Shown: piece after piece, positions 27,479 through 35,866 of the stretch
Layout of the letters: the number at the start of each line of letters is the position of its first letter
How positions within the stretch are numbered: the first letter of the stretch is position 1
Assembly (NCBI RefSeq): GCF_019097845.1
Contig: NZ_JAHRGM010000011.1
Location: forward strand, 1-64,000
DNA length: 64,000 nucleotides
Reading direction: 5' to 3'
Source of the DNA: Sphingobium sp. AS12
Lineage (GTDB): Bacteria > Pseudomonadota > Alphaproteobacteria > Sphingomonadales > Sphingomonadaceae
Position numbers and translations under genes: made by a program
Notes under the pieces: generated by a model
The model's database searches: none
Told to the model about the DNA's origin: nothing
The model's input: only the letters and a program-made list of their open reading frames with translations

Positions 27479-29017
27479 TCAATTGGCCTCACCCTTGTGC
27501 AGATCGCGCACATCGCCAATCTGATCCTTCCACGGATCGACCGCATAGAACGGCAGGCGGTCGCAGACGAACAGCGACGGGATTCCGGCGACCTTGATAA
27601 TCTGCCGCCCCGCGCCAACGGCGCGGATATCCTCGCTTTGCAGAACGGCACGGCGGGTTTCACCGCGATTGTTTCCTGCTGACTCCACGGCACCGCCGCC
27701 GACATTCTGGCCATGCGTGACGATGGTGCGGTTGCCCGACCATTTTTCCACGTCACGCAACAGGTCGGGGTCTTCCACCCCCGTCATGGTGAAGGCCATC
27801 GCCTGATCCTCAAACTCTTTGACCGCCTCCCGCGACCAGCGGGATTCCATCGAGAACCGCCCCTGTGAGAATATCCAGAGCTGAATACCGCGCCCGCGAT
27901 AAAGGCGTAAGGCTTTCAGGATCGCTGGCGCGGGCGGAAGCTGGGGGAACTCATCCAGCACGAAACAGGTTCGGATCGGCCCCGGCTCCCGCGCAATGGC
28001 CTCAATGGCATAGTTGACGATCAGGCTGATCCACGGGGCGATCACGCCCAGCTTTTCAGACGGCGTGATGAGATACACGGTGCAGGGTTCGTGCTTGAGC
28101 CGGGCGAAATCAAACCCGTGTTCGCGCGTTGCGCGTTCCAGCGTCTTGCCCGGCTCGAATGGGGCCAGCGCCTCGATTGCATCCGATTTGTAGGCTTCAA
28201 ACTGCTTAGGGGCATCCATGAAGGTTGCCCGCAGCGCACCGGCCCGGCGGGCGATGCCTTCTATCCCGCAGGTTTCCATCATCGAGAAAGCAAGCTCGGT
28301 ATCTTCCGGCGGCGCATTCACGAAGCGCCAGAGGCCGCCGAGATTGCATGAGGACGGCTCGCAATGCGCCAGATATTCCATCCGGGTCGCCAACAGGCGC
28401 AAAGCACCTTTCCGAACCCATTCATTGCCCCCCGCCTTTGGCGCAGGCGGCAGCAGGATTTGCGCGATTTCATCGGCCTGGGTATCGATCTCAAAGCCGC
28501 CTTTCACGATGTCCACCAGCGTTTGCAGCGGGTTTATCGGGGTATCCGGCAGACCGAGCAGCCCGAACGGGTTGAGATAGATGCAGCGTTGCCCCAGCGT
28601 CTCACTGCGATGATGGTGGCTGGCAAAGCAGTTTTCACCGTCCTTCACGTCCACGACCAGCAGCGAGCGGTCGCGGACATGGGCAAGGTTGGGCAGTATC
28701 CAGTCGCGCCCCTTGCCGGAACCGGCGCGGGCATAGCTAAGGAGCTGGCCGTCGCCTGCGAAGAAGAGCGCCCGCCCGTCCAGTGCGCCGAGGAAGAGGC
28801 CGGAGGCATCGAGCAGCCCCGCCGCCGACGCATCCTCTATCGTGGCCAGCCGACCGTCGCCGAGCTTCCCGGAAGGTGCGGCGGTCGCCATGACATACTG
28901 CTGCCAGGCGGCGTAGGCGCGGCTTTCCTCTTCGCGCTCGCGCCTGTCTGCCTGCTGCGCAGCACCCAGCAGGCGGATGAGCCCGTTGGCCATCGTTTCC
29001 AGGCGCACGTCACTCAT
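27479..29017 (-). CDS. TraG/VirD4-type coupling ATPase without membrane anchor
   Basis: 512 residues. Walker A is in ARAGSGKGRDWILPN and Walker B in TCFVLDEFPQLPP; the context ALFFAGDGQLLSY and the C-terminal RDVEKWSGNRTIV match type IV coupling proteins that deliver the relaxosome to a secretion channel. The N terminus (MSDVRLETMANGLIRLLGAAQQADRREREEE) has no transmembrane segments, unlike VirD4/TraD. The ATG at 29017 overlaps the upstream gene, whose product does have a membrane segment and might provide the anchor (inference). Confidence 0.85.
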   Translation of the reverse strand: MSDVRLETMANGLIRLLGAAQQADRREREEESRAYAAWQQYVMATAAPSGKLGDGRLATIEDASAAGLLDASGLFLGALDGRALFFAGDGQLLSYARAGSGKGRDWILPNLAHVRDRSLLVVDVKDGENCFASHHHRSETLGQRCIYLNPFGLLGLPDTPINPLQTLVDIVKGGFEIDTQADEIAQILLPPAPKAGGNEWVRKGALRLLATRMEYLAHCEPSSCNLGGLWRFVNAPPEDTELAFSMMETCGIEGIARRAGALRATFMDAPKQFEAYKSDAIEALAPFEPGKTLERATREHGFDFARLKHEPCTVYLITPSEKLGVIAPWISLIVNYAIEAIAREPGPIRTCFVLDEFPQLPPAPAILKALRLYRGRGIQLWIFSQGRFSMESRWSREAVKEFEDQAMAFTMTGVEDPDLLRDVEKWSGNRTIVTHGQNVGGGAVESAGNNRGETRRAVLQSEDIRAVGAGRQIIKVAGIPSLFVCDRLPFYAVDPWKDQIGDVRDLHKGEAN

Positions 29018-29774
29018 GTCCTTCGCGCGGATCGCGGCTGATACGTGGCGGCGGCGGGATGACGATGGGCTTGAGCTTGTCGAGATCGGCCCGCACCGCA
29101 TCTGGCGACGGCAGGCCGGTATCCCAGCCTTCCACATCGACGGTAATCCCCTGCTGGATGGAGTCATCCAGACGATCCCGCAGGCGGGCCGAAGTTTCGT
29201 CGGCGTAAGCTTGCAGATTTTCCGAGATCGTCGGATCGAAGGGCCGGAACAGATCGGCACCGAGCTGGGCAAGGTTCACCAGCCCGGAGCTGCTGTCCTG
29301 CTGCTGGCGCTTCTGCGACAGCACCTGACGGGAATAATCCTGCTGGATGCGGGCGGTCGCGTCCGAGAACAGCCGCGCCCGATCATAGGCCGCCTGATAG
29401 TTGGCGACCACGGCCTGCACCTGTCCCTGATAACCGACCTGCTGCTGAGCGATGCTGATCTGCGCCAGCTGAATCCATGCATCGTATCTGGCCTGAGTTT
29501 CCAGTTCGCGGGCGCGGATTTCAGACGCCATCCGCCCCTGATACCCGCCCATGATCGCGGACGGCTTGTAGTCGGGCGGCGCTAAAGTTTCCGTGCCGAA
29601 CAGGACGCAGCCGACAAGCAGAGCGCCCACCATCATGTTCGCGCCTGCCGATACGATCCGATTGCGACGCGGCGGCAATGCGGGCGGCAGCGGCTGATAA
29701 GTTGGTGGCGGTGGCGGCAGTGCAGGCACGATGTCCTGTTGCGCCGTCCCGTCGTTTCCGTAGCTGATTTTCAT
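29010..29774 (-). CDS. Proline-rich membrane protein upstream of the coupling ATPase
   Basis: 254 residues: a proline-rich N terminus (VPALPPPPPTYQPLPPALPP), one membrane segment at about residues 46-62 (GANMMVGALLVGCVLFG), then a long helical, glutamine-rich region (IAQQQVGYQGQVQAVVANYQAAYDRARLFSDATARIQQDYSRQVLSQKRQQQ). Family not recognised. Start chosen at ATG 29774, with GGAG upstream. It overlaps the coupling ATPase gene by 8 bases, so a joint function is likely. Confidence 0.65.
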   Translation of the reverse strand: MKISYGNDGTAQQDIVPALPPPPPTYQPLPPALPPRRNRIVSAGANMMVGALLVGCVLFGTETLAPPDYKPSAIMGGYQGRMASEIRARELETQARYDAWIQLAQISIAQQQVGYQGQVQAVVANYQAAYDRARLFSDATARIQQDYSRQVLSQKRQQQDSSSGLVNLAQLGADLFRPFDPTISENLQAYADETSARLRDRLDDSIQQGITVDVEGWDTGLPSPDAVRADLDKLKPIVIPPPPRISRDPREGHE

Positions 29775-29849
29775 CGGCGTTTCTCCGGCTTGATGGATTG
29801 CCGGAGGAAGGAGAGCAGAGCCGAAGCCCGAACATGGGAGAAACGCAGC

Positions 29850-29876
29850 AAAAAGCCGTGGCGGTGAGGCCACGGC
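29850..29876 (-). terminator. Terminator
   Basis: GCCGTGGC (29855-29862) pairs with GCCACGGC (29869-29876), and read leftward a run of five T follows. It sits just downstream of the leftward 144-residue gene and separates it from the coupling-protein pair. Confidence 0.75.
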
Positions 29877-29895
29877 TTATCAAAAATTCGCAGGG

Positions 29896-30327
29896 TCAAC
29901 GGGCGCGAAGGGCGGCGTCGATCCATTGCAGCCGATGCGCGATCTTGTCCTGAATAGCCTGCCTGAACTCCCGCGCTGGCCATGTGCGGAAATCGCCCAG
30001 CCATTTGCCGGTGTCATCGCCGACGATCACGGAGAAGTCGGGAACGTCGGCGGCATCGACCGGAGAGCCATCGGGATTGAGGAAGCCGGGTTCATAGCGG
30101 CTGATCCGGTCTTCGATCAGCTTGAGCGACCCGCGACGGGAAAGCTCCATTCTGGCCACCTTCTCCGCAAGGGCTTTGGCAGCTTCGGGGCTTTTGAAAT
30201 GCTCGACCGGCAGAAGCTGTACGGGCGGCAGGCGGGAAAGGGTGATGAGCCGAAAGAGACGGCGACCGGAGGCGCGGGCCGACGAGAACCAGCCCCGGAC
30301 AGTCCACAACCACAGATGAAAACGCAT
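29896..30327 (-). CDS. Hypothetical island protein
   Basis: 143 residues from ATG 30327 (GGAGAAAGGGT just upstream). A hydrophobic/basic N terminus (MRFHLWLWTVRGWFSSARASGRRLFRLITLSRLP) precedes a charged helical part and a conserved-looking SVIVGDDTGKWLGDFRTWPAREFRQAI. No family recognised. It has its own terminator. Confidence 0.6.
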   Translation of the reverse strand: MRFHLWLWTVRGWFSSARASGRRLFRLITLSRLPPVQLLPVEHFKSPEAAKALAEKVARMELSRRGSLKLIEDRISRYEPGFLNPDGSPVDAADVPDFSVIVGDDTGKWLGDFRTWPAREFRQAIQDKIAHRLQWIDAALRAR

Positions 30328-30613
30328 ACCCTTTCTCCTCATGATTCACGCGCGACTCATGATGGAATCAACTTAGCCGAAAGGTGGGAAAAAGGTTGGA
30401 AGCCGATCATGCGCCATCTTGCCCCTCGTTTTCGCGCCTATGGATCAAGGGTTGCGAAACAGAGGCTTTGAGAGCCGCGCCGCCGTCGTGATCGACGTGC
30501 GAAGGCGCGGACAAAGCCAACCGTTTCGGCCCCTGTGATCCGTCGCGTTCCGAGTGTCTGCCCTGTCGCATGATCGGGAACGACCCCGGCCAGACACACA
30601 AGGAGCGAGCAAT

Positions 30614-30982
30614 ATGACGAACGACGAGAACCCCTTTGGATTTTTCAGCAGCCCAGCCAACAAACGGAAGGTGAAACCATCGAAGCCTAAGCCGGAGGTG
30701 ATCCTGCATGGCCGACATGGGATGATGCCTGCCGACGAGTTTCAGCTTTTCGGCGAAAAAACGACCTACGATGAAAACGGCACGGTGACAGCGACGGCGG
30801 AGTTCGTGGCAAAGGGCTGGCACTTCCATTCCTTCTGTGAGCGCCAGTATGAGGACGGCAACAGCTTGGGCAACGGGACGTGGATCATGTTCGCGGAAGA
30901 TGTCATGTTCCGGGCTGGCGAAGGCGTGTGGCTGATCCCGACGCAGTGTATGAAAGCGCCGCGTGTGGAGATACGGCGGTAA
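30614..30982 (+). CDS. Hypothetical island protein
   Basis: 122 residues from ATG 30614, preceded by AAGGAGCGAG, a strong ribosome site. Soluble, with YDENGTVTATAEFVAKGWHFHSFCERQYEDGNSLGNGTW and an ending that reads VWLIPTQCMKAPRVEIRR. No family recognised. An antisense frame across the same DNA is longer but lacks a ribosome site and is rejected. Confidence 0.6.
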   Translation: MTNDENPFGFFSSPANKRKVKPSKPKPEVILHGRHGMMPADEFQLFGEKTTYDENGTVTATAEFVAKGWHFHSFCERQYEDGNSLGNGTWIMFAEDVMFRAGEGVWLIPTQCMKAPRVEIRR

Positions 30983-31501
30983 CAGCGGACGGGCGGCGAC
31001 AAACTGCCCGATCCAAAACGGCGTTAGCACGTACCGCAAGATGTGCGTTTGTATTACAAAGTTCCGCCTGCGGCGGCTCTTTGCCAAACGCATATCTTGG
31101 CAAGAGAGACCCGCTGCGCGTCTCCCGTTGCATCCCTCCCGGCCAACCGGCGCTCACCTGTCCCCCGTTCCCACCCAGCCAATGCCGCCAGGCTAACGCC
31201 CGGTGCATGACATAGGGTCAGGGGGACTATTCGCGCCGGAGCAACGCATGGCCGTTGCATCGCCAGTCAGGCAGAGCGTTCCTGCTCCCCGACACCCCAT
31301 GACCAAATGGGCGCATCGCCGCCCCTCTGGACACCCTCGATCAGGGAGACTTTCGCCTCTCCCCTGAACCCCATCGACCAGCCGTATGCCGACTGGACGC
31401 GCACCATGTCACCGCACATGGAGACGGGCAAAGGGCCGTCAGCCCTTGTGCAATCCCGACCAACCGTGCGCCAGTTGGATGCCGCGTACTGAACACGAGG
31501 G
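30983..31501. other. Gene-poor stretch with inverted repeats
   Basis: About 520 bases between two convergent genes. The left part (31036-31124) holds clustered inverted repeats, listed separately. The right part (31267-31500) is open in several frames on both strands, with none having a ribosome site or recognisable product, so I call no gene there. Confidence 0.5.
31036..31124. repeat. Cluster of inverted repeats (candidate second origin of transfer or regulatory site)
   Basis: CAAGATGTGCGTTTG (31037-31051) faces CAAACGCATATCTTG (31085-31099) with one mismatch. Overlapping the left arm is the palindrome TTTGTATTACAAA (31048-31060). Right after the right arm, GAGAC (31106-31110) faces GTCTC (31120-31124). 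Stacked repeats followed by an ATATCTTG-like sequence recall origins of transfer, but the mobilization genes are 18 kb away. Confidence 0.4.
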
Positions 31502-32194
31502 TTAGTCCCATGCCACTTCACAGGCGAGAAAATCCCGAATGACGAAGCGGATGCGAAGCCCGTTTTCCACAGACGTCCGATAGCGATAGCGCGCTTCTTG
31601 AACGACCAGCCACCCTTCATCATAAACATCGTCGCCAGCTATGATAAGTCGGTTCATGGCGCGGCTGCCAAGCTCGGGCCAAACGGCAAGTTCGCCACTC
31701 CAGCCTTCAAATGTTTCGCGCTCACCTTCATTCATCATGGCAAGCGGCTTGATGAAAACGTCAGTGGGATCGTCAAGCCGAGGCTCGTTCATTTCATAGG
31801 CGGCATGGCCACGGGCGAGTTTGACGACGACATTGCGGACACGCGCATAATCGACATCAAATATCACGCCACCGTCCACCGAACGCCGCGCCGCCCGAAG
31901 CAGGGCTGTTATGCTGGAATTGCCTTCCATCAGGCGAGCGATTTTCGCTCGCGACAGGTCTGTCGGCTCAGCCGAGCCAGCCATCACGCATTCGAGCAGG
32001 CAGGCCATGTATGCTTCGTCGCTGGAGAAGCCATTATTGCAGCGCAGGCAAGCAGGCGATACGCCGAGATCAGCCGGGTATGGCTCATCCAGAAACACCC
32101 GTGACGGTGTATGATCGCGTGACTCATTTGGGCCGCCGCAGAAAACGCACCATCCCTTGTTCCGGTTGTCGCCGAAATTTTGAACCTTCGCCAT
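31502..32194 (-). CDS. HNH-like/zinc-finger protein at the end of the restriction operon
   Basis: 230 residues. The N terminus has CVFCGGPNESRDHTPSRVFLD followed by CLRCNNGFSSDE: two CxxC pairs framing DH, as in HNH-type zinc nucleases (RDHTPSR...N in the CNNGFS box). The remaining 160 residues are unrecognised. It starts 4 bases after the vsr stop, so it belongs to the restriction-modification operon. It may cut foreign DNA or bind DNA; a function is not proven. Confidence 0.6.
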   Translation of the reverse strand: MAKVQNFGDNRNKGWCVFCGGPNESRDHTPSRVFLDEPYPADLGVSPACLRCNNGFSSDEAYMACLLECVMAGSAEPTDLSRAKIARLMEGNSSITALLRAARRSVDGGVIFDVDYARVRNVVVKLARGHAAYEMNEPRLDDPTDVFIKPLAMMNEGERETFEGWSGELAVWPELGSRAMNRLIIAGDDVYDEGWLVVQEARYRYRTSVENGLRIRFVIRDFLACEVAWD

Positions 32195-32198
32195 GCTG

Positions 32199-32609
32199 CT
32201 ACGCTTGATCGTCGAGGAACGACCGCAGCCGATCTTTCAGATGTTCACGATTGCCTAGCTCACACTCCCAGATCGTCGCGACAAGCCAACCATTCGCGGT
32301 CAGCCCGCCTGTGGCGCGAGAATCGCGCGCACGGTTTCGCTCGATCTTCTCCCGCCAGTATTCTGCGTTCGCCTTGGGCTGCCTCGCTCCGCGCTTGCAG
32401 TCATGCCCGTGCCAGAAGCAACCATGCACGAAAACCACGCGCCGACGAGCGGCGAAGACGAGATCAGGCGAACCGGGCAAATCCTTGCGGTGCAAACGAT
32501 AGCGATATCCCATGCCGTGTATTAGCTTACGGACGATCATTTCCGGTTTGGTGTCCTTCGATCGCACCGCACGCATGGTGCGCGACCGGAGTTCGTCAGG
32601 CGTCGTCAT
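32199..32609 (-). CDS. vsr: Very short patch repair endonuclease
   Basis: 136 residues from ATG 32609. Vsr motifs are in order: TMRAVRSKDTKPEMIVRKLIHGMGYRYRLHRKDLPGSPDLVF (the PD contains the catalytic aspartate), FVHGCFWHGHDC, and EYWREKIERNRARD. It nicks next to T:G mismatches caused by deamination of 5-methylcytosine, here presumably at sites of the cytosine methyltransferase in the same operon. It overlaps the end of the GIY-YIG gene by 14 bases. Confidence 0.93.
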   Translation of the reverse strand: MTTPDELRSRTMRAVRSKDTKPEMIVRKLIHGMGYRYRLHRKDLPGSPDLVFAARRRVVFVHGCFWHGHDCKRGARQPKANAEYWREKIERNRARDSRATGGLTANGWLVATIWECELGNREHLKDRLRSFLDDQA

Positions 32610-33309
32610 CGCCTTCCTTCTCCACTGACGCGGCGCCGCCAAGCGCCTCATAGCGACGGTGGGCAAGCCATTGCAGACGTAAAGCCTGCGTCAGTAGCAC
32701 GCGCCGCAACCCACCCTGCACTTTGCGTTCCGATATGACCTGCGCCAAACGCGATATGATGAGGGCGCGACGTGCGATCCGAAAATCGGGGTGGGAACGA
32801 AGCTCGTGAACCCGTTCGGACACGATCCTACCCCGCAGGGAGAGTGGCGCTGTCACAGCGAGCTTCCCTGGCGGGGGGTCTTTCTCGTTCAGAATGGCCT
32901 TGAACTGCGACCGTTCGACCGCTTGCTCAGTGATGAGCCGTTCCAACGCATCTAGGTGCTGGCGGGCAGTGGAGTCCTTGCCAACGGTTTCCTGAAACTC
33001 GGCAAGCGGCCAAACTTCAATCTCGAAAACCTCGAAGGGGTCGAGAACTGACATGGCGACGGCATCGGTACGTTGATTGGTCAGATGGCGGCGAATGCGC
33101 GTCCGCAGCATTTCATTAGTCTGGCCGACATAGATTGGCTCGCCATCGTAGTCGAAAAAGGCGTAGACGCCCCATTTGTAGTTCCCCACCTTTCGGGTGA
33201 CGCCTGTGGCATCTTCAAAGGGGGTATCGAGAAAACGCGCCAGATTCGCGCGCAAATCCTCGGTTTCAAACGGCGGAAAGTTAACAGAATCAGGGTCTCT
33301 ACTGGTCAT
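32596..33309 (-). CDS. GIY-YIG domain protein of the restriction operon
   Basis: 237 residues. The GIY-YIG core is GVYAFFDYDGEPIYVGQTNEMLRTRIRRHL at about residues 47-76, with the later glutamate probably in DALERLITEQAVE. The C-terminal half is helical and basic. It could be a restriction nuclease (as in the GIY-YIG type II enzymes) or an accessory nuclease alongside the PD-(D/E)XK-like protein. It starts 13 bases after the upstream gene and overlaps vsr. Confidence 0.72.
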   Translation of the reverse strand: MTSRDPDSVNFPPFETEDLRANLARFLDTPFEDATGVTRKVGNYKWGVYAFFDYDGEPIYVGQTNEMLRTRIRRHLTNQRTDAVAMSVLDPFEVFEIEVWPLAEFQETVGKDSTARQHLDALERLITEQAVERSQFKAILNEKDPPPGKLAVTAPLSLRGRIVSERVHELRSHPDFRIARRALIISRLAQVISERKVQGGLRRVLLTQALRLQWLAHRRYEALGGAASVEKEGDDDA

Positions 33310-33322
33310 CCGAGAGAGAGTA

Positions 33323-34174
33323 TCAGACTCGACGGATCGCCGTCATCTCCGATTCCTGCTGCACCACGCCGCCGCGTCGCACCGTTGTTTTCCGCACCAG
33401 CTCGCCGCCCTTTCGGGCGATGTCGAAATCGACGTGATGCAACTCATCATCCCGCCCCAGGAAGCAGGCATGAAAAGCGGTTAATAGTTCAACATTCGCA
33501 AGAGGCTGAGCGGGCGCGTGAGGATTGGCGATTGAGGGAATTGCCGCAGGCAGGAGATAAACGCAGGCGGGCGGAATGCGGAACGGGCCGAGATCAGTGG
33601 CACGGCTGGCATCCAGAAGTTTTGGGCATGGCCTGCCAATAGTGCCGCAGACCATATCCCAGATGACTACACCATCGACGCGCTGGTTGCGCGAAATCAT
33701 TTCGGCGCTCAGTCGAGTATGAATACCCGACCAAGCGTTCTTGCGCGGGTCGGCGCCGGGATTTGTGCAGATGCTCCAGATTACGAATTCATCCGCATTG
33801 GCCGGGCGCTCAAAAATGTTGGTATTGTTGCCATCAAGGCAACCTTTGAGATCGATGATCGCCGTTCGCCCGCTACTCAATCGAACGATGTAGTCGTTGC
33901 GATTGGCGTCTTCCGTCAAATCCCATCCGGCGATGAAGCCGCCATCTTCCATATGATTAAGCGCGTGCTGCGCAAATTCGCGCTTGCCGCGCATCGTCGC
34001 TGAGAACTGGCCGCGAACGCGCTCAACCGCCCCCCGGAAGAGACCGGAATTGTAAAAATCCTTCTCATCCAGCCCGTGATCGCCCAGCTTGTGGGCCTCT
34101 GTTTTCAACACTTCGGCGAACCGCTCGATTTGATCGCGCAATCCCTTGTTTTGTTCACATGGGATTACACTCAC
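33323..34174 (-). CDS. Probable type II restriction endonuclease
   Basis: 283 residues. The segment NDYIVRLSSGRTAIIDLKGCLDG has the D-x(n)-DxK pattern of PD-(D/E)XK nucleases (D in NDY, then IIDLK). Its start overlaps the stop of the cytosine methyltransferase by 4 bases, the classic place for the cognate restriction enzyme. The sequence specificity cannot be read. The GIY-YIG protein in the same operon is the alternative candidate for the cutting subunit. Confidence 0.68.
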   Translation of the reverse strand: MSVIPCEQNKGLRDQIERFAEVLKTEAHKLGDHGLDEKDFYNSGLFRGAVERVRGQFSATMRGKREFAQHALNHMEDGGFIAGWDLTEDANRNDYIVRLSSGRTAIIDLKGCLDGNNTNIFERPANADEFVIWSICTNPGADPRKNAWSGIHTRLSAEMISRNQRVDGVVIWDMVCGTIGRPCPKLLDASRATDLGPFRIPPACVYLLPAAIPSIANPHAPAQPLANVELLTAFHACFLGRDDELHHVDFDIARKGGELVRKTTVRRGGVVQQESEMTAIRRV

Positions 34175-35319
34175 GCAGCCTCCCGTTCTTGAGCGGATAA
34201 AATGCCCAGCAGCGGTTCCAGCACATGACTCGCCAAATGTCTAACGACAGGAACGGCTACGCCATCACCAGTGAGGTGATAGGCTTCATTATAGTTCCTC
34301 GGCAGCTTGTATTCATCCGGCAGGCCCATCAGGCGCGCGGTCTCCCGCGACGAGATGAGGCGTGAACGCACCGTCGTTCCATCAATTACGATGATCGTCT
34401 GCCGACTTGATCCACCGGCAGGGGTGCGCAGGCACCCTGCGACATCATCAAAACGCACTTCGGCGCGTTGAACCTTCACGCCGTTCTGGTCGAACCGGGT
34501 GCGCTTGTAAACACCGCCCACCATACGCCGCTTTGACCGCTTTGCCGCCGTCACCTTGGCCAGATTTAGCGGCGACATCATACCCAGCAATTGCTTTGTT
34601 TCGGTAGGCGTATGCCAGACAACGCTTGCAGGATTTTCTTCAATGATATCGGCGAAGGTCGAATTACGATGTGGCGGCGTCGGGACGTTCCACCACAGCA
34701 ATGCGTCCTTTGCTGACTCTGAAACGCCATCGATGGCGTTGCACAGGCCGCGCGTATGGAAAGGTTCAATAGGGCCGGGAGCCAACAGGGCGGGATCAAT
34801 CTCAACATCGTTGTGAACGCCGATCACGAAGAGGCGCGGCCGTGATTGCGGCACGAAAAGAGCGGCGTTGAGAACAAGAGCGCCATAGCGATACCCAGCA
34901 TCGGTGAAGGTCTGGCAGATCGCCTCGAAATCCTTGCCGCCATGAGAAGTCAGCGTCCCGCAGACATTCTCCAAAGCGATAATCTTAGGCGCACGTCCAT
35001 CGGCGATCAGCCCCTTAATGACATCCCAGAACGGATAGAATGTACCCGAACGCTCGCCTTTAAGGCCAGCGCCCCCACCGGCCAGAGACAAATCCTGACA
35101 TGGGAACGATCCCCAGATGAGATCAGCGGTTCCGGGCAGATCGGCAGCGCGGATCTGCTTCACATCGCCAATCTTAAGCTCGCCACCTGTTCCCCAATTG
35201 GCCTGATAGGTCAGGCCCTTCTTGTGATCAAAATCATTGGCGAACAGGCACGTCCAACCCGCCCCCAGCCCGGCCCTTGCCATGCCGCCACCGGCGAAGA
35301 ACTCGTAAAAGCTAGGCAT
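34171..35319 (-). CDS. dcm: DNA (cytosine-5) methyltransferase
   Basis: 382 residues from MPSFYEFFAGGGMARAGLG (AdoMet motif I). The catalytic loop GSFPCQDLSLAGGG carries the PCQ cysteine, then ALENVCGTLTS (motif VI, ENV), QSRPRLFVIGV (motif VIII, R-x-R) and GDGVAVPVVRHLA (motif X). Start chosen at ATG 35319, eight bases inside the upstream regulator gene. It protects host DNA against the cognate nuclease; coupling to vsr is as in the E. coli Dcm/Vsr pair. Confidence 0.93.
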   Translation of the reverse strand: MPSFYEFFAGGGMARAGLGAGWTCLFANDFDHKKGLTYQANWGTGGELKIGDVKQIRAADLPGTADLIWGSFPCQDLSLAGGGAGLKGERSGTFYPFWDVIKGLIADGRAPKIIALENVCGTLTSHGGKDFEAICQTFTDAGYRYGALVLNAALFVPQSRPRLFVIGVHNDVEIDPALLAPGPIEPFHTRGLCNAIDGVSESAKDALLWWNVPTPPHRNSTFADIIEENPASVVWHTPTETKQLLGMMSPLNLAKVTAAKRSKRRMVGGVYKRTRFDQNGVKVQRAEVRFDDVAGCLRTPAGGSSRQTIIVIDGTTVRSRLISSRETARLMGLPDEYKLPRNYNEAYHLTGDGVAVPVVRHLASHVLEPLLGILSAQEREAA

Positions 35320-35521
35320 TCGCCACCTGATCTTGTCCCGTGGCGGCGCCAGCATCTCGCGCCAATTTCTCTTCGATGGCTTCCGCAATCCATGTGTTTC
35401 GTGAAACGTTTCCCGCTCTTTCCGACCGCGCGTCATCAATGGCCTGAAAAGTCTCCCCTGAGAGGCGGAGATTGATCCGATCTAACGGACGGACTGTGGT
35501 GGTTCGGGCTTGCTGTGTCAT
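35312..35521 (-). CDS. Ribbon-helix-helix type regulator of the restriction operon
   Basis: 69 residues: a disordered start (MTQQARTTTVRP), then a beta strand and two helices (DRINLRLSGETFQAIDDARSERAGNVSRNTWIAEAIEEKLARD) that match an RHH/CopG-like DNA-binding fold. First gene of the restriction-modification operon; its end overlaps the methyltransferase start. The promoter-proximal double palindrome TGGCGCCA touches its start codon, suggesting autoregulation. Confidence 0.7.
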   Translation of the reverse strand: MTQQARTTTVRPLDRINLRLSGETFQAIDDARSERAGNVSRNTWIAEAIEEKLARDAGAATGQDQVANA

Positions 35522-35539
35522 GGCGCCATTATGGCGCCA
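35521..35539 (-). promoter_or_regulatory. Double palindrome at the restriction operon start (candidate operator)
   Basis: TGGCGCCA-TTA-TGGCGCCA: two perfect 8-base palindromes three bases apart, directly upstream of the regulator's ATG (the first T of the left copy pairs with the start codon). Two equally spaced sites suit a pair of RHH dimers. It would block translation initiation or transcription. This is inference from layout. Confidence 0.55.
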
Positions 35540-35625
35540 CATCCGAATCGTGTCTAGCCATGTTCTCTACTTGTTCCATTTTATTTCGTGGCGTGCAACT
35601 GATGCATGATCGACATGCACCGACT

Positions 35626-35719
35626 TCCTTCCCGCTAATCCCTGAGATTCAGCCGCGAACATGCCGGACGCAACCGCCGGTCAACAGGCTGCCCGCTCCA
35701 TTCGCTGCGCTCCCGTGTT
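35626..35719 (+). repeat. Leader repeat, copy A
   Basis: About 94 bases nearly identical to 36432-36540 (shared blocks include GCCGCGAACATGCCGGACG and CCGCCGGTCAACAGGCTGCC). Both copies lie in the same orientation 5' of a rightward gene. Here the follower is a 36-residue open frame with AAGGAG upstream. Between 35522 and 35625 I see only the operator described above. Confidence 0.75.
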
Positions 35720-35755
35720 CTGACACCGAAGGAGATCGGCGTCCTGAAAATCGCC

Positions 35756-35866
35756 ATGCAGATGCCGATGAAAATTCCGACTGACAGGCAATGTACGGTG
35801 CTTCTCGATACTATTGAGAAGGCACGCGCAGAGGACGTGGCGCTCGACCAGGCAGGCTACGAGTGA
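35756..35866 (+). CDS. Possible 36-residue protein after leader copy A
   Basis: Sequence begins MQMPMKIPTDRQCTVLLD and continues with a charged helix ending DQAGYE. Composition is protein-like, and AAGGAG lies about 20 bases upstream. It could be the remnant of a larger gene lost from this leader. It overlaps the convergent gene by 10 bases. Too short to assign. Confidence 0.35.
   Translation: MQMPMKIPTDRQCTVLLDTIEKARAEDVALDQAGYE

Noticed and set aside
30407..31093. Leftward 228-codon frame opposite the 122-residue gene
   Set aside because: No ribosome site or domain; the opposing gene has a strong AAGGAG and compact start.
31267..31629. Overlapping short frames on both strands
   Set aside because: Two or three frames are equally open, none with a ribosome site or recognised product, so none is called.
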